A stretch of DNA of 10,305 nt from a bacterium. GTDB lineage: Bacteria > Verrucomicrobiota > Verrucomicrobiae > Opitutales > Opitutaceae. Location: NCBI GenBank assembly GCA_021780625.1, contig JAJXYI010000175.1:1-10305 (forward strand). The letters are read 5' to 3'. Both the position numbers and the translations under genes were made by a program. The notes below the pieces were generated by a model, which saw only the letters and a list, made by a program, of their open reading frames with translations, had not been told where the DNA came from and did not search any database. Below, piece after piece: positions 1 to 7,300 of the stretch; position 1 is the first letter of the stretch, and each line of letters opens with the position of its first letter.

Positions 1-192
1 GATGCCTTTCATCGCCGGCGAGGCGTAGCGCTCGGCGAGGACGTTGGTGATCGGTTGTGCGGGCTGCTCGGTGGCGCCGGCGGACTTGGAGGCTGCGTTG
101 AGGTCCTTCACGGGAAAGCGTCCCGTGTAAGCGTCGCGCCCGGGATTGCCAACAGAATCCGTCGCCCTGCGGCCGTTATGAACAAAGGTCAT
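1..192 (-). CDS. purB: Adenylosuccinate lyase, N-terminal fragment (cut by window edge)
   Basis: The minus strand from 192 down to 1 is one open frame of 64 codons with no stop, so only the N-terminus is visible. Residues 49-64 read TNVLAERYASPAMKGI, which resembles the conserved start of adenylosuccinate lyases (NVLAxRYAS-x-x-M). This purine-pathway enzyme splits SAICAR to AICAR and adenylosuccinate to AMP, releasing fumarate, in the cytoplasm. The frame opens with ATG at 192-190, 21 nt after the holA stop. That start gives a 48-residue lead before the family motif, longer than usual. A GTG at 111-109 would shorten the lead to about 21 residues. Neither has a clear ribosome binding site, so the start is uncertain. 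The family call rests on a short motif only. Confidence 0.6.
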   Translation of the reverse strand, partial: MTFVHNGRRATDSVGNPGRDAYTGRFPVKDLNAASKSAGATEQPAQPITNVLAERYASPAMKGI

Positions 193-213
193 TCCGGCCC
201 GCCTGGCGGAGGG

Positions 214-1323
214 TCATTTTTCACCCAGGCAGCGCACCACCATCTCGCGCAGTACCTCCTCCTCCTCGCCCGCGCGACCGATGAGGGTTTCGAAGGCCTG
301 CACGAACTCGCGCTGGTTGTCGATCAGCCGGCGCAGGGTGGGCAGGCGCCCGGATTGGGCGAGCTTGCCGAGGTACCAGGCGTTCTGGCTGAAGACGTTG
401 AACGCACTCTTCTCGCCGAGGGCCGCGCCAAAATGATGACCGAACGCACCCGCGCCGCGCTGCAGGCCGTCGAGGCCGCGATTTCCCAGGCGCGCCTCGC
501 CCGAATCGAGCAGAGCCCTGACCTGGAGCAGCAGGCGGTTGCGGTTTTGGAGCGCGGACAGCAGCGGCCGGGCGTCGCCCCCGGTGAAGAAATGCCTGCG
601 GAGCGCCTCCAGCGTCCACTTGAGGTCGCCGCTGAAGAAGGCCTCGGCCGTCTCGAAGAAATCGCCCTCCGCGACGTTTGCGGTGAGCTCGGCGACATGG
701 GCCTCCGTCACGGGCGAACCCTCGCCCGCATAGGTGGCGAGCTTGCGCACCTCCTCGACGAGCAGGCGCGTGTTCGGCCCCACCTTTGCCAGGAGCAGCT
801 CCGCGGCTGCCGGCTCGAGCGTCGATCCCAGCGCCGTGGCTTCCGCCCGGATCACGCCCGCCAGCGCCTCGGCCGCGCCGTCGCCGTCGCCGCCGAACAA
901 CGCAAAATCGCCCTCCTTTTCGCACCACTTCGGAAACGAGCGCCGACGATCGATGGGCGAGGCCGTGATGAGCACCGCGACCTCGTCGGGATTGATGCCC
1001 GACAGCAGGCGCTGCAGTTCCTCGACCTGCGTCAGCGTGCCCTCGGCCCGCCCGGTCACCGAGTCCGCCAGGAAACTCACATCCTTCAGCCACACGACCC
1101 GTTTGCCCCCGAACATCGGCACGGTCTGCACCGCATCGCGAAACCGGTTCACGGCGGCCGTGACCTCCCCGATGTTTGAGGCGAAGCCGCTGACCACTTC
1201 GCGCGAGAATTCGTCCGCCCCGGCCTGGGCTGCGAGTTCCTCGAAGCGTCTGTGGCCGGCCCGGCCGACGAGGTAGTCGTCGGCTCCGCAGTAGAACGTG
1301 AACCGTGGGGCTTGCGCTGGCAT
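214..1323 (-). CDS. holA: DNA polymerase III subunit delta
   Basis: Encodes 369 residues, slightly longer than E. coli HolA (343). Delta is the clamp-loader subunit that opens the beta sliding clamp during DNA replication. The protein begins with a strand-rich segment (FTFYCGADDYLV, 8-19). Around 69-85 it has the family-typical stretch PMFGGKRVVWLKDVSFL, where a processed-strand step leads into the AAA+-like fold. Residues 184-200 (NTRLLVEEVRKLATYAG) match the conserved delta motif that precedes the lid and collar region. The C-terminal part is helical, with the family-typical LLSALQNRNRLLLQVR collar helix near 255-270. It starts at an ATG without a visible Shine-Dalgarno sequence. It lies just upstream of the purB-like fragment on the same strand and diverges from arnT, so it is probably unrelated in function to the arn operon. 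Confidence 0.9.
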   Translation of the reverse strand: MPAQAPRFTFYCGADDYLVGRAGHRRFEELAAQAGADEFSREVVSGFASNIGEVTAAVNRFRDAVQTVPMFGGKRVVWLKDVSFLADSVTGRAEGTLTQVEELQRLLSGINPDEVAVLITASPIDRRRSFPKWCEKEGDFALFGGDGDGAAEALAGVIRAEATALGSTLEPAAAELLLAKVGPNTRLLVEEVRKLATYAGEGSPVTEAHVAELTANVAEGDFFETAEAFFSGDLKWTLEALRRHFFTGGDARPLLSALQNRNRLLLQVRALLDSGEARLGNRGLDGLQRGAGAFGHHFGAALGEKSAFNVFSQNAWYLGKLAQSGRLPTLRRLIDNQREFVQAFETLIGRAGEEEEVLREMVVRCLGEK

Positions 1324-1470
1324 CCGGCAGCCACGATGCGGCGCGACGACGCGTGAACAAGGCAGAAAACCCGCAGGACCGGATCCCCTTCGTCCGGAAC
1401 GGGCTTATCTTGCCAAGGTCCGACACCGTCCCTCACTCTTCGCCCTCACTCACCTCAGACTTCCGCCACG
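1324..1470. promoter_or_regulatory. Divergent intergenic region between holA and arnT
   Basis: This 147-nt gap must hold the promoters for holA (minus) and for the arn operon (plus), because the two start codons face away from each other. By eye no good sigma-70 -35/-10 pair stands out on either strand. The visible structure is a 9-bp direct repeat close to arnT, listed separately, and a weak CCGGA/TCCGG inverted repeat at 1379-1397 with a 9-nt loop. The last 45 nt before arnT are pyrimidine-rich and contain no Shine-Dalgarno-like purine run. The promoter role is inferred from gene orientation only. Confidence 0.5.
1430..1451 (+). repeat. 9-bp direct repeat upstream of arnT
   Basis: CCCTCACTC occurs at 1430-1438 and again at 1443-1451, a period of 13 nt, in the leader 20-41 nt before the arnT start codon. 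Direct repeats one helical turn or slightly more apart are the usual form of response-regulator boxes, and in enterobacteria PmrA uses a direct-repeat site to control arn genes. The sequence here is not the PmrA box. The local composition is CT-rich, so a chance or low-complexity origin is quite possible. Confidence 0.35.
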
Positions 1471-3180
1471 ATGGATTCCGTTCCCGCCTCCCCGCAGAAC
1501 GCCAGGCCCGATTCCGGGTCCGGCTGGAGAATCGACCTGCTGGTGCTCACCGCGCTTTTCGGATTGCTGATCTTTTTTGTCCTCGGAAGCCATCCGCTGT
1601 CCAATCCCGACGAGGGTCGGTACGCGGAGATTCCGCGCGAGATGATCGCGTCGGGCGACTGGGTGCTCCCGCATCTGGACGGGGTCATCTATTTTGAGAA
1701 GCCCCCGCTGGTGTACTGGTGCACCGCCGTGGCGTTCAAGGCCTTTGGATACAACGAGTGGGCGGCCCGGAGCGTGCCTGCGCTCTTTGCCCTGGCCGGG
1801 ATCCTCATGACCTATGCCGCCACCCGCGCGATCTACGGCCGCCGGGCCGGTCTGGCCGCCGCCGTGATCCTCGGCACGTCGCTTCTGTACTACGGCCTCT
1901 CGCGCCTGCTCCTGCTGGACATGGTCGTATCGGTGCTGCTGTCGGCGACGCTCTATTTCTTCATTCTCGCGATGCGGGAACCCCCCGGGGGAACGCGGCG
2001 CGCCCTGTTCTACGGCATGTACGTGAGCGCCGCCCTCGCCACGCTCGCGAAGGGCCTGATCGGCTTCTTGCTTCCCGGTGCGGTGATGTTCCTGTGGCTG
2101 CTGGTGTTCAACCAGTGGCGGCGCCTGCGCCCTCAGTACCTGTTCACCGGCCTGCTGCTGTTTTTCGCGATCGCGCTGCCTTGGCATATTCTCGCGGCGG
2201 AGCGTAACTCCCAATGGGCCTGGTTCTACCTGTACCAGGAACACTGGCTCCGGTTCACCACGAAGATGCACGGCCGCTATGGCCCGTGGTGGTATTTCAT
2301 CCCTGTCGTGCTCGCGGGCTTCTTCCCCTGGATCGGCTACGGGTTTTCCGCGGCGCGCGACTGTCTGCGCGGGGCCTGGGCGCGGCGGCGTGAGGAGGTT
2401 GACACCTGGTTCTTCGTCTTCTGGGCCGCCTTCATCTTCCTGTTCTTCAGCGACTCCGACTCAAAGCTGATCCCCTACATTCTGCCCGTATTCCCCGCCA
2501 TGGCCACCCTTGTGGGCGCGTGGATCGTGCGCGTGCTCGAGCAGGGGCGAGCCGAGCGCCTCAAGGCAGGCACGATCACTTATTTCGCCGGCTCCGCGAT
2601 CTTCGCCACCGCCGCCGTGGTGATCATCGTCCATCCGCAGGTGATGCGCGAAAGCGAGCCGTTCGTGAACGCCCGTCCCTACCTCATCCTCTGCGCCGCC
2701 TCCCTCGTGCTCGGCATGATCGCCTCCCGCTGGGTCTGGCTCCGCCGCGGCCCGCGCGCCGGTCTCATCGCCCAGGCCGTCGCCACGGGCGTGTTCTTCT
2801 CCTGCGTCGCACTCACGTATCCGGAATTCCCGATGCGCGAGACGAAGGAACTCGCCGCCATCGTCAACGCCCGGGCCAAGCCGCAGGACCTCATTTACCA
2901 CTACCACTGCTTTGCCCACGACTTCCTGTTCTACACCGGCCGCCTCGTCGGCACCGTCGATCACCTCGACGAGCTGGAGGTGCCGCACGACCCGAAGGCG
3001 CAGGCCAGCGGACGCTTCATCGACTTCGCCACATTCCTGAAGAAATGGGATGGACCCGTGCGCGTGTGGGCCATAGCCCGCAACGGCGATGACCTGCAGC
3101 AGCTCTTCTCGAATCCGGCGTTCCATTACCATTTGATCGGGTCAAACGACCGTTACACCCTGTTCAGCAACCGTCCCTGA
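1471..3180 (+). CDS. arnT: Undecaprenyl-phosphate-Ara4N:lipid A transferase ArnT (GT83 family)
   Basis: Encodes 569 residues, near E. coli ArnT (550). ArnT is an inner-membrane enzyme that moves 4-amino-4-deoxy-L-arabinose from its undecaprenyl phosphate carrier to lipid A phosphates on the periplasmic face. A first membrane helix spans about 21-40. Next comes the loop motif NPDEGRYAEIPREM (45-58), then YFEKPPL (74-80), both hallmarks of the family. Asp47, Glu76 and Asp150 have the same mutual spacing as the catalytic Asp and associated acidic residues I recall from the Cupriavidus metallidurans ArnT structure, and His258 lies in EHWLRF where a metal ligand is expected. Roughly a dozen hydrophobic segments follow, ending near 440, with a soluble C-terminal domain after that. 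It is the first gene of the operon; arnB starts 1 nt after its stop. A related GT39/GT83 transferase acting on another glycan is the alternative, but the neighbours strongly favour ArnT. Confidence 0.93.
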   Translation: MDSVPASPQNARPDSGSGWRIDLLVLTALFGLLIFFVLGSHPLSNPDEGRYAEIPREMIASGDWVLPHLDGVIYFEKPPLVYWCTAVAFKAFGYNEWAARSVPALFALAGILMTYAATRAIYGRRAGLAAAVILGTSLLYYGLSRLLLLDMVVSVLLSATLYFFILAMREPPGGTRRALFYGMYVSAALATLAKGLIGFLLPGAVMFLWLLVFNQWRRLRPQYLFTGLLLFFAIALPWHILAAERNSQWAWFYLYQEHWLRFTTKMHGRYGPWWYFIPVVLAGFFPWIGYGFSAARDCLRGAWARRREEVDTWFFVFWAAFIFLFFSDSDSKLIPYILPVFPAMATLVGAWIVRVLEQGRAERLKAGTITYFAGSAIFATAAVVIIVHPQVMRESEPFVNARPYLILCAASLVLGMIASRWVWLRRGPRAGLIAQAVATGVFFSCVALTYPEFPMRETKELAAIVNARAKPQDLIYHYHCFAHDFLFYTGRLVGTVDHLDELEVPHDPKAQASGRFIDFATFLKKWDGPVRVWAIARNGDDLQQLFSNPAFHYHLIGSNDRYTLFSNRP

Positions 3181-3181
3181 C

Positions 3182-4336
3182 ATGTCCGCTCCCGCCAAAC
3201 CGCTCCTGCCATTCACCCGACCCACGCTCGACGAGGAAACCATCGCCGGCGTGGCCGAGGTCCTGCGCTCCGGATGGATCACCTCCGGACCCCAGGTGAA
3301 GGCCTTCGAGGCTGCACTGTCCGAGTACTTCGGCGGGCGCCCCGTCCGCGTCTTCAACTCCGGCACCTGCACGATGGAGATCGCCCTGCGCATCGCGGGC
3401 GTCGGCCCGGGCGACGAGGTCATCACCACTCCGCTCAGCTGGGTGGCCACCAGCAATGTCGCCCTCGAGGTCGGCGCGCGCCCGGTGTTCGTCGATATCG
3501 ACCCGGTCACACGCACCATCGATCTCGACCGCGTCGAGGCGGCGATCACGCCCGCCACCAAGGCCATCATTCCCGTCGACCTTGCCGGCCTGCCCGTCGA
3601 CCGCGACCGCCTCTACGCCATCGCCAAACGCCACGGCCTGCGCGTGGTCGAGGACGCGGCCCAATCCATCGGCAGCACTTGGAAGGGCCGTCGAATCGGT
3701 TCCTTCGGCGATTTCACCTCCATCAGTTTCCACGCCAACAAGAACATCACCACGACGGAGGGCGGCTGCCTCGTGCTCAACGACGAGCGGGAGGCCCGCC
3801 TCGCGGAGCAATATCGTCTGCAGGGCGTTGTCCGCACCGGTTTCGACGGCATGGAAGTCGAGGTGCTCGGCGGCAAGTTCAACATGACCGACGTGGCAGC
3901 CCGCATCGGGCTCGGCCAGCTGCCCCGGCTCGAGTCGTTCAACGAGCGCCGCCGCGCGCTCGCACGCCTGTACTTCGAGCGTTTCACAGCCGCCGGAGCC
4001 GAGTCCCTCGGCCTGCGCCTTCCGGTCGCCGACTTCGTGCAGAGCAACTGGCACATGTTCCAGGTCATCCTACCCGAGGAGCGCCTGCGCGTCCCGCGCG
4101 CCGAGATCATGGCCGGCCTGCATGCCGCAGGCATCCTCACCGGCGTGCATTACCCGGCCATCCACCTGTTCGCCCTCTACCGGCGCCTCGGCTGGAAACC
4201 CGGCGATTTCCCCCACGCCGAATACGCTGGCCGCAACATCCTCACGCTCCCGCTCTTCCCGACCATGGCCGACGGCGACGTCGCGCGCGTGGTGGACACG
4301 CTCGTGGGTCTTCTCAAGGATCACGCCAAGCCATGA
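3182..4336 (+). CDS. arnB: UDP-4-amino-4-deoxy-L-arabinose aminotransferase ArnB
   Basis: A 384-residue PLP enzyme of the DegT/DnrJ/EryC1 (AHBA synthase) group, about the length of E. coli ArnB. It transfers an amino group from glutamate to the 4-keto pentose (UDP-Ara4O) in the cytoplasm. Visible hallmarks are FTRPTLDEE at the N-terminus, SGWITSGP (30-37), NSGTCTMEI (59-67), the cofactor-stacking region SWVATSN (86-92), VVEDAAQSIG (155-164) and FHANKNITTTEGG (183-195), with Lys187 as the expected Schiff-base lysine. The family usually shows EDAAHA in ArnB itself; here the sixth position is Gln, as in many other DegT-type sugar aminotransferases, so substrate choice rests partly on context. 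The stop codon overlaps the arnC start as ATGA, which points to translational coupling. Confidence 0.93.
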   Translation: MSAPAKPLLPFTRPTLDEETIAGVAEVLRSGWITSGPQVKAFEAALSEYFGGRPVRVFNSGTCTMEIALRIAGVGPGDEVITTPLSWVATSNVALEVGARPVFVDIDPVTRTIDLDRVEAAITPATKAIIPVDLAGLPVDRDRLYAIAKRHGLRVVEDAAQSIGSTWKGRRIGSFGDFTSISFHANKNITTTEGGCLVLNDEREARLAEQYRLQGVVRTGFDGMEVEVLGGKFNMTDVAARIGLGQLPRLESFNERRRALARLYFERFTAAGAESLGLRLPVADFVQSNWHMFQVILPEERLRVPRAEIMAGLHAAGILTGVHYPAIHLFALYRRLGWKPGDFPHAEYAGRNILTLPLFPTMADGDVARVVDTLVGLLKDHAKP

Positions 4337-5283
4337 ACGCCGCGCCCTCCGTTCAACTCTCCGTCGTCATCCCCGTCTATAACGAGGAACTCAACCTCCC
4401 CAGGCTCTTCGAGCAGCTGTACCCCGTCCTCGATTCCCAGGGCCGCAGCTACGAGGTCATCTTCACCAACGACGGCAGCGCGGACCGTTCGCTCGAGCTG
4501 CTTCGCGCCCAGTACGCGCTCCGCCCCGAAGTCACCCGCATCATCGATTTCAACTCCAACTACGGGCAGCACATGGCGATCATGGCCGCCTTCGAGCGCG
4601 TCCGCGGCGAGGTGATCGTCACCCTCGACGCCGACCTTCAGAATCCTCCCGACCAGATCCCGCTGCTGCTCGCCCGCGTCGACGAGGGCTTCGACTACGT
4701 GGGAGGCTTCCGGCTCGAGCGTCGCGACTCGTTCTTTCGCAAGTACGCCTCCCGGTTCGTCAACCTCGTCCGCAGCAAGACGACCAACATTGAGATGACC
4801 GACCAGGGCTGCATGCTCCGCGCCTACCGCCGGCCCATCATCGATGCCATCGTCTCGAGCGGCGCCATCAACACCTTCATCCCCGCGCTCGCCTATAGCT
4901 TCGCCAGCAACCCCGGCGAGGTCGGCGTCCGCCACGAGGAGCGCCACGCGGGCGTCTCGAATTACTCGTTCTACAAACTCATCCGCCTCAATTTCGACCT
5001 CATCACCGGCTTCTCGCTCGCCCCGCTCCAGCTCTTCACGATGTTCGCCATCGCATGCTCGGTCGGCAGCTTCGCGCTGGTGATCGTGCTTGCCGCGCGA
5101 CGCATTATCATCGGCCCGGAGGAGGGCGGCATCTTCACCCTCTTCGGCATCCTCTTCTTCCTGATCAGCGTGACCATGGTCGGCATCGGACTCATCGGCG
5201 AATACATCGGGCGCACCTACCAGGTCGTCCGCGCCCGCCAGCGCTACCACGTCCGCGAGATCATCGAGTCGCAGAAGTCCTGA
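4333..5283 (+). CDS. arnC: Undecaprenyl-phosphate 4-deoxy-4-formamido-L-arabinose transferase ArnC (GT2)
   Basis: Encodes 316 residues (E. coli ArnC 322). It transfers formylated Ara4N from UDP to undecaprenyl phosphate at the cytoplasmic face of the inner membrane. The N-terminal GT-A domain begins LSVVIPVYNEE (9-19) and carries FTNDGSADRS (44-53), NYGQHMAI (76-83) and the metal-binding motif DADLQNPP (99-106). Residues 154-162 (EMTDQGCML) correspond to the acceptor-region motif of this GT2 subgroup. Two membrane helices near 231-256 and 267-292 end with IGEYIGRTY (288-296), typical of polyprenyl-phosphate GT2 enzymes. I chose the ATG at 4333 because it overlaps the arnB stop and puts the domain at the N-terminus; the frame stays open far upstream inside arnB, but that stretch is a shadow of arnB. 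An AAGGA lies 11 nt upstream, somewhat far for a ribosome binding site. Confidence 0.93.
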   Translation: MNAAPSVQLSVVIPVYNEELNLPRLFEQLYPVLDSQGRSYEVIFTNDGSADRSLELLRAQYALRPEVTRIIDFNSNYGQHMAIMAAFERVRGEVIVTLDADLQNPPDQIPLLLARVDEGFDYVGGFRLERRDSFFRKYASRFVNLVRSKTTNIEMTDQGCMLRAYRRPIIDAIVSSGAINTFIPALAYSFASNPGEVGVRHEERHAGVSNYSFYKLIRLNFDLITGFSLAPLQLFTMFAIACSVGSFALVIVLAARRIIIGPEEGGIFTLFGILFFLISVTMVGIGLIGEYIGRTYQVVRARQRYHVREIIESQKS

Positions 5284-5290
5284 TACGTCG

Positions 5291-6199
5291 ATGCCCAAGC
5301 CCCGCATTCTTTTCTTCGGCTACAGCGAGGTCGGCTACGAGTGCCTCGACCTGCTGCTCTCCCGGGGGGACAACGTCGTCGCGCTGATCACGCACACCGA
5401 CAACCCCAACGAGAAGATCTGGTTCAAGACCCCCGCGGTCGCCGCCCGCGAGCACGGTGTGGCGGTGCACACGCCCGACGGGGTGAACACGCCCGAGTGG
5501 ATCGCGCGCATCGCCGATCTCCAGCCGGACCTCATCCTGTCCGTCTACTACCGGAACATGATCAGCTCGAGGATCCTCGCGATCCCGCGGCTCGGCGCGT
5601 TCAACATGCACGGCTCCCTGCTGCCGCGCTACCGCGGCCGAGCGCCGATCAACTGGGCTGTGCTGCACGGCGAGAGCCGCATCGGCATGACCCTGCATCG
5701 CATGGTGAAGTCCGCGGACGCCGGCGCGATCGTCGACCAGGAAGGCGTCGAAATCGGCCCCCGTGACAGCGCCGAACAGGCCTTCCGCAAGGTGCTGCCC
5801 TGCGCACGCCGCGTGCTGGCGCGCCAGATCGACGCCCTGCTCGCCGGCACGGCCCGCGAAACGCCCCAGGACGAGTCGCTCGCCACCTATTTCGGCGGCC
5901 GCAAGCCCGAGGACGGCCGCATCGACTGGTCCTGGCCCTCCCAACGCATCTTCAATCTCATCCGGGCGGTCACCGATCCGTATCCCGGCGCGTTCTGCGA
6001 CGTGGGCGGAGCCCGGTTGATGGTCTGGTGGGCGGAACCCGATTCTCCCGCCGCCTTGGGCCGTTCGGGTCGGCCCGGTCGGATCCTTTCGCTCGCCCCC
6101 CTCGTCGTCGCATCCGTCGACGGCGCGCTGGAGCTGACGCGCGTGGAGTGGCGCGGCGGACCTCCGCCCGCCCTGGAGGTCGGCGGGTTCTTGGCGTGA
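5291..6199 (+). CDS. arnA: UDP-Ara4N formyltransferase (stand-alone ArnA N-terminal domain)
   Basis: A 302-residue protein equivalent to the first half of E. coli ArnA. It uses N10-formyltetrahydrofolate to formylate the 4-amino group of UDP-Ara4N, a step needed before transfer by ArnC. It aligns along its length: THTDNPNEKIW (34-44), SVYYRNMI (84-91), the catalytic block FNMHGSLLPRYRGRAPINW (104-122) and LHRMVKSADAGAIV (135-148). Asn105, His107 and Asp143 correspond to the catalytic Asn102, His104 and Asp140 of E. coli ArnA. The C-terminal OB-like subdomain contains RAVTDPYPGAF and ends VEVGGFLA-like without any dehydrogenase domain, so the protein is complete as a single-activity enzyme rather than truncated. 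It starts 7 nt after arnC. Its stop lies in a GC-rich hairpin, and a 60-nt gap separates it from the decarboxylase gene, the longest gap inside the operon. Confidence 0.93.
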   Translation: MPKPRILFFGYSEVGYECLDLLLSRGDNVVALITHTDNPNEKIWFKTPAVAAREHGVAVHTPDGVNTPEWIARIADLQPDLILSVYYRNMISSRILAIPRLGAFNMHGSLLPRYRGRAPINWAVLHGESRIGMTLHRMVKSADAGAIVDQEGVEIGPRDSAEQAFRKVLPCARRVLARQIDALLAGTARETPQDESLATYFGGRKPEDGRIDWSWPSQRIFNLIRAVTDPYPGAFCDVGGARLMVWWAEPDSPAALGRSGRPGRILSLAPLVVASVDGALELTRVEWRGGPPPALEVGGFLA

Positions 6200-6205
6200 C
6201 CCGCC
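6182..6205 (+). other. GC-rich inverted repeat across the formyltransferase stop codon
   Basis: GGCGGGT at 6182-6188 pairs with ACCCGCC at 6199-6205 around a 10-nt loop, and a T-G wobble can add an eighth pair. The TGA stop (6197-6199) lies in the loop and at the base of the right arm. No T-run follows, so this is not a normal intrinsic terminator. It could slow ribosomes, stabilise the upstream mRNA or mark a processing point between the two halves of split arnA. It may also be chance in GC-rich DNA. Confidence 0.4.
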
Positions 6206-6259
6206 CGGGATAATCCGCTTGCCTTCGGCTGAGTCCTTCCTCGTTTCAACCTTTCTCCT

Positions 6260-7297
6260 ATGCCACTCCGCGTCCTCATCCTCGGTGCCAACGGCTTCAT
6301 CGGCAGCGCGCTCACCCACGCCATTCTCAAGCAGACCGACTGGGAGGTCTATGGCATGGACGTCGGCGACCACAAGCTGGCCCACAGCCTCGGCAACCCC
6401 CGCTTCAAGTTCGTCGAGGGCGACATCACGATCTCCCGCGAATGGATCGAGTACCACGTCAAGAAGTGCGACGCCGTGCTCCCGCTGGTCGCCATCGCCA
6501 ACCCCGCCCAGTACGTGAAGGATCCCCTGCGGGTGTTCGAACTCGATTTCGAGGCCAACCTGGACATCGTCCGCAAGTGCGTTAAGTACAAGAAGCGTAT
6601 CATCTTCCCCTCTACGTCCGAGGTCTATGGCATGTGCCCGGATCCCGAGCTCAATGAGGAGACCAGCTCGATGGTCTACGGGCCGATCGAGAAGCAGCGC
6701 TGGATCTACGCCTGCTCGAAGCAGCTCCTCGACCGCGTCATTTACGCCTACGGCGTGCGCGACGGCGTCGACTACACGCTGTTCCGCCCCTTCAACTGGA
6801 TCGGACCCCAGCTGGACAATGTCTTCGAGCCCAAGGAGGGCAGCTCGCGCCTCTTTACGCAGTTCATTTCCAACATCATTTTCAACAAGCCGATCCAACT
6901 CGTCGACGGCGGCAAGCAGAGCCGTTCCTTCACCTTCATCGACGACGGCGTGGACGCGTTGATCCGGATCATCGCCAACAAGGACGGCTGCGCCTCGCGG
7001 CAGATCTTCAACCTGGGCAATCCGAAGAACGAGGTTAGCGTCGCCGAGCTCGCCCGCATGATCATCGAGGCTTTCGACGACTTCCCCGAATACCGCGAGC
7101 GGGCCCGCGCCGCGAAGGTCGTGAAGGTGCCCTCGGGCAAGTATTTTGGAAAGTACTACCAGGACATCCAGAAGCGCGTGCCCTCGATCGCCCTCGCGCG
7201 CAAGCGCCTCGGCTGGAAGCCCAAGGTCGACCTGAAGACCGCGCTGCGGCTCACCCTGGACTTCCATCTGGCCCAGAAGGATTATTCCCTCGAGTAA
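6260..7297 (+). CDS. arnA: UDP-glucuronate decarboxylase, UDP-Ara4O forming (stand-alone ArnA C-terminal domain)
   Basis: A 345-residue short-chain dehydrogenase/reductase equivalent to the second half of E. coli ArnA. It oxidises UDP-glucuronate at C4 with NAD+ and decarboxylates it to the UDP-4-keto-pentose that ArnB uses. The N-terminus has the Rossmann motif GANGFIG (9-15), then FVEGDI (51-56), WIEYHVKKCDAVLPLVAIA (62-80), RVFELDFEANL (91-101) and IIFPSTSEVYGM (114-125). Ser120 and Glu121 match the catalytic Ser433/Glu434 of E. coli ArnA, Tyr150 and Lys154 form the YxxxK pair, and Arg306 (QKRVPSI) sits where catalytic Arg619 is expected. These residues separate it from ordinary UDP-xylose synthases and 4-epimerases. 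It starts at ATG after an in-frame stop at 6230-6232. The upstream sequence is pyrimidine-rich without a Shine-Dalgarno site. arnD starts 3 nt after its stop. Confidence 0.94.
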   Translation: MPLRVLILGANGFIGSALTHAILKQTDWEVYGMDVGDHKLAHSLGNPRFKFVEGDITISREWIEYHVKKCDAVLPLVAIANPAQYVKDPLRVFELDFEANLDIVRKCVKYKKRIIFPSTSEVYGMCPDPELNEETSSMVYGPIEKQRWIYACSKQLLDRVIYAYGVRDGVDYTLFRPFNWIGPQLDNVFEPKEGSSRLFTQFISNIIFNKPIQLVDGGKQSRSFTFIDDGVDALIRIIANKDGCASRQIFNLGNPKNEVSVAELARMIIEAFDDFPEYRERARAAKVVKVPSGKYFGKYYQDIQKRVPSIALARKRLGWKPKVDLKTALRLTLDFHLAQKDYSLE

Positions 7298-7300
7298 GCG

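Noticed and set aside
55..1179. A 374-codon plus-strand frame opposite holA and the purB-like fragment.
   Set aside because: It is antisense to holA, whose protein matches the delta family along its length; the plus-strand product shows no family features.
1379..1397. Inverted repeat CCGGA/TCCGG in the holA-arnT gap.
   Set aside because: Only 5 bp with a 9-nt loop in GC-rich DNA; expected by chance.
1450..2271. A 273-codon minus-strand frame opposite the start of arnT.
   Set aside because: Composition is that of an antisense shadow (Arg, Glu, Gln, His, Gly), and it lies fully over well-conserved ArnT sequence.
3274..4332. A long upstream extension of the arnC frame, giving a 669-residue protein.
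   Set aside because: The extension overlaps arnB in another frame and is Arg/Pro/His-rich without domain character. The ArnC domain begins right after the ATG at 4333, which overlaps the arnB stop.
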